Source of the DNA: Mariniphaga sp041687215
Lineage (GTDB): Bacteria > Bacteroidota > Bacteroidia > Bacteroidales > Prolixibacteraceae
Reading direction: 5' to 3'
Assembly (NCBI RefSeq): GCF_041687215.1
Contig: NZ_JAWLCI010000001.1
Location: forward strand, 124,001 to 188,000
DNA length: 64,000 bases
A model generated the notes under the pieces. It was not told where the DNA came from, ran no database searches, and saw nothing but the letters and a program-made list of their open reading frames with translations. Every line of letters starts with the position of its first letter. The stretch's first letter is position 1. The translations under genes and the position numbers were made by a program. Of this stretch, positions 62,204 through 64,000 are shown piece after piece.

Positions 62204-62926
62204 TTAGACCTGAAATCCATTTTTCATTAAAAAGCTGAAATCGTCATCGGATGAAAGTTCTACCGGTTCTTTTCCCTTTTTAAATATGCGGCACTTCCGG
62301 TCGCCAATTAGTTTCAGTTTCTCGTTTTTCAGTTTCAGCATGGTTCCTTCGCGCAAACCGGCCACAAATATTTCGGGATTCAATTCAATAAATTCTTCAA
62401 TACGTTGCTCGCGGGTTTCGCCTGCATGTCCCTGTGCATTGGCATCAAGGTAGTGCGGATTAATCTGGAAAGGTACCAGACCAATGCACTCAAATCCGTG
62501 CGGATCGATGATGGGCATGTCGTTGGTTGTGCGTAAAGTAGGGCAGGCCACGTTGGCGCCGGCACTCCAGCCGATGTAGGGCGTTTCGTTAAAAGCTTTT
62601 TCCCGAATGGGATTCATCAGTTTGCGGTCGTGCATCATTCGAACCAATTGCCAGGTATTTCCGCCACCCACCACAATGGCTTCGGCATCTTCAACAGCTT
62701 TTACCGGGTCTGCAAAGGTGTGAATTCCAACTATGTGGTGACCCACTTCGGCAAAACGTTCTTCCACTTTATCACAATATTCATCAAACGAAAAAGTTAC
62801 GGCAGCATAAGGAATAAACAAAGCTGTAACCGGGTTTTTACCAAGAAATTTCTGGATTTCGTATTTTGGGTAGTCCAGGTAGGATTCCCCTGCCATGGTT
62901 GAGTTGCTAATCAGTAAGAGTTTCAT
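62204..62926 (-). CDS. pepE: Peptidase E (alpha-aspartyl dipeptidase)
   Basis: This 240-residue S51 family enzyme has the nucleophile S121 in GWSAGANVACPT, the GGGNTWQLVRMM motif and the C-terminal VAGLREGTML and FKKGKEP segments. It cleaves dipeptides with N-terminal aspartate in the cytoplasm; length matches the family (about 230). It is followed on the same strand by the AspT-like transporter gene after 127 bases, which may hint at aspartate metabolism, though the two need not be co-transcribed. Confidence 0.94.
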   Translation of the reverse strand: MKLLLISNSTMAGESYLDYPKYEIQKFLGKNPVTALFIPYAAVTFSFDEYCDKVEERFAEVGHHIVGIHTFADPVKAVEDAEAIVVGGGNTWQLVRMMHDRKLMNPIREKAFNETPYIGWSAGANVACPTLRTTNDMPIIDPHGFECIGLVPFQINPHYLDANAQGHAGETREQRIEEFIELNPEIFVAGLREGTMLKLKNEKLKLIGDRKCRIFKKGKEPVELSSDDDFSFLMKNGFQV

Positions 62927-63007
62927 GTTGTTTCTGTTTTTTATTTATTCTCAAATAACAGAAATTCTGTGCGTTTAAGAAATGATAATTATTGGTTTTT
63001 GCACTTT

Positions 63008-63772
63008 TCATTCATACAAATCGTCCAAATTGCACGTGGCCAGCTCAGTTAAATACGTTGCAATTTTCGTTGTCACATCATCCAAAAACTTTTTACCTTT
63101 TTCATCTGAAGCTTTTTTCGGATTTCCTACACCGGTATCGTCCGAAACTTTATTCCACTGCCGGGGCGTCCAGGCTGTATTTTCATTCAGCCCTTTCAAT
63201 TTGAATTTTTTTGCTTTCCCCTCGCCCGCTTCTTCCAGCGGCAATACCAACTCAGGAAAATAGTGCATAATAATGCTGGTTTCCATTTCGTTGGCATGGT
63301 CGCCGTCTTCCTCAAAATAATCGGAATTGGGAACCATTTTAAACCATTCGTTCAGGGCGATAAACATACCGGGAAACTGGGGTAAAATTTCGCGGATAAT
63401 TGGTTTGAAATCATTTCCTCCATGTCCGTTCATCACAACAAGCTTTCGTATTCCCTGATTATAAAGTGCCCTGACAATATCTGTCAAAATCAGCAGTTGG
63501 GTGGAAGGACGCGTGTGTAGACAGAAAGCCATTTCAATCTGTCCGGGGTTTTGAACTCCCAGCGGTATAGCAGGAAGCACCATAACTTTAGCGCCTTTGT
63601 CCCAGGCTTTTTTAGCTGCATCGGCAGCAATACGGGCTGTTTCCAGCGAATCGGTCCCATACGGCAAATGGTAGTTGTGTGGCTCAGTTGCCCCCCACGG
63701 AAGCACTGCCACATCGTAATTCTGGTTTTTAATCTGTTTCCAGTTGGTTTCTTCTAAAATGTAAGGTCTCAT
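63008..63772 (-). CDS. Creatininase-family amidohydrolase
   Basis: This 254-residue protein has the metal-binding motifs of the creatininase family: LPWGATEPHNYHLPYGTDS, VVMNGHGGND and EEDGDHANEMETSII. Members hydrolyse cyclic or linear amides (creatinine, FAPy intermediates, mycofactocin precursor). The substrate cannot be told from the sequence. It is followed by pepE on the same strand after 81 bases, and an outer-membrane barrel gene lies upstream. Confidence 0.9.
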   Translation of the reverse strand: MRPYILEETNWKQIKNQNYDVAVLPWGATEPHNYHLPYGTDSLETARIAADAAKKAWDKGAKVMVLPAIPLGVQNPGQIEMAFCLHTRPSTQLLILTDIVRALYNQGIRKLVVMNGHGGNDFKPIIREILPQFPGMFIALNEWFKMVPNSDYFEEDGDHANEMETSIIMHYFPELVLPLEEAGEGKAKKFKLKGLNENTAWTPRQWNKVSDDTGVGNPKKASDEKGKKFLDDVTTKIATYLTELATCNLDDLYE

Positions 63773-63782
63773 AGCTGTAAAT

Positions 63783-64000
63783 TCAAAAACTAATAAATGT
63801 AATTCCGAATGTTACCGGAGTAAGTTTCGGTCCTTTATCTTCCTTAAAAAGTGGTGTCAGTTCATAAGTTGCAAAAACATTTACCCAACGGTATCCGGTT
63901 CTAAACATCAAACCGTACTTAAAATCCTGTAAAGAATAATGTCCGGGTGTTTTCAGTTTTTCCTTTTTCCCGTCAATCCGGTATTTTATTTTGGTGTGGC
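63783..64000 (-). CDS. Outer-membrane beta-barrel protein, C-terminal part (runs off the window)
   Basis: The frame is open from the window edge to a TGA at 63783-63785, giving about 72 C-terminal residues. These form amphipathic strands ending in TPVTFGITFISF. They resemble the C-terminus of the barrel at 48226-49149, so the two are paralogues. The gene ends 10 bases before the creatininase-family gene starts and may be co-transcribed with it. Confidence 0.75.
   Translation of the reverse strand, partial: HTKIKYRIDGKKEKLKTPGHYSLQDFKYGLMFRTGYRWVNVFATYELTPLFKEDKGPKLTPVTFGITFISF

Overview
The window comes from a Bacteroidota chromosome (class Bacteroidia). Evidence: AT-rich intergenic DNA, promoter elements resembling the Bacteroidota consensus (-7 TAnnTTTG), little sign of Shine-Dalgarno sites, many lipoproteins and exported glycan-active proteins, two-component beta-propeller sensors, and dispersed G/C-run palindromes that often sit at gene ends. 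A marine or sediment Marinilabiliales/Prolixibacteraceae-like organism is my best guess, but that is inference. Oxygen-dependent HemF argues that it can use O2. No rRNA, tRNA, CRISPR array, transposase or prophage was recognised.

Region 1 (1-1.7 kb) holds the start of a secreted tricorn-like protease. Region 2 (1.8-29.9 kb) is a dense signalling array. An operon encodes an ABCG-like transporter with an unusual N-terminus, an RsbW-type kinase, a STAS antagonist, a histidine kinase (HK) and a stand-alone receiver. A helical lipoprotein and a divergent receiver-PP2C (RsbU-type) phosphatase follow. Six more HKs then lie on the minus strand. They share nearly the same HisKA/HATPase core but carry different sensors: TPR, 7TM with a galactose-binding-like ectodomain, SnoaL plus GAF-like repeats, two beta-propeller sensors, and a soluble coiled coil. 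The last four HKs are colinear with a FIST ligand-binding protein, a PLP-dependent amino-acid decarboxylase and a SnoaL/NTF2-like protein. No DNA-binding response regulator is present, so the plausible local outputs are the receiver, the PP2C and the partner-switch pair. Four of the kinases carry in-frame palindromic repeats in two loops of the ATPase domain.

Region 3 (30.3-42 kb) has a secreted GH9 glucanase and the tetrapyrrole locus hemA-hemC-hemD-hemB-hemL-hemE on the minus strand, followed by hemF and a small membrane protein. An AbiEi/AbiEii toxin-antitoxin pair on the plus strand separates hemE from hemF. Region 4 (42.4-52.2 kb) holds a DUF4160/DUF2442 pair, an exported amidohydrolase, a propeller lipoprotein, a calcineurin-like phosphoesterase, an ICMT-like methyltransferase, an outer-membrane barrel, an ECF sigma/membrane regulator pair and ilvE. 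Region 5 (52.3-58.8 kb) holds a DUF2797 protein, a DUF4143 ATPase and a two-gene McrBC type IV restriction system whose McrB contains an EVE-like domain. Region 6 (59-64 kb) holds a GH32 fructosidase, an AspT/YbjL-type transporter, peptidase E, a creatininase-family amidohydrolase and the 3' end of a second outer-membrane barrel.
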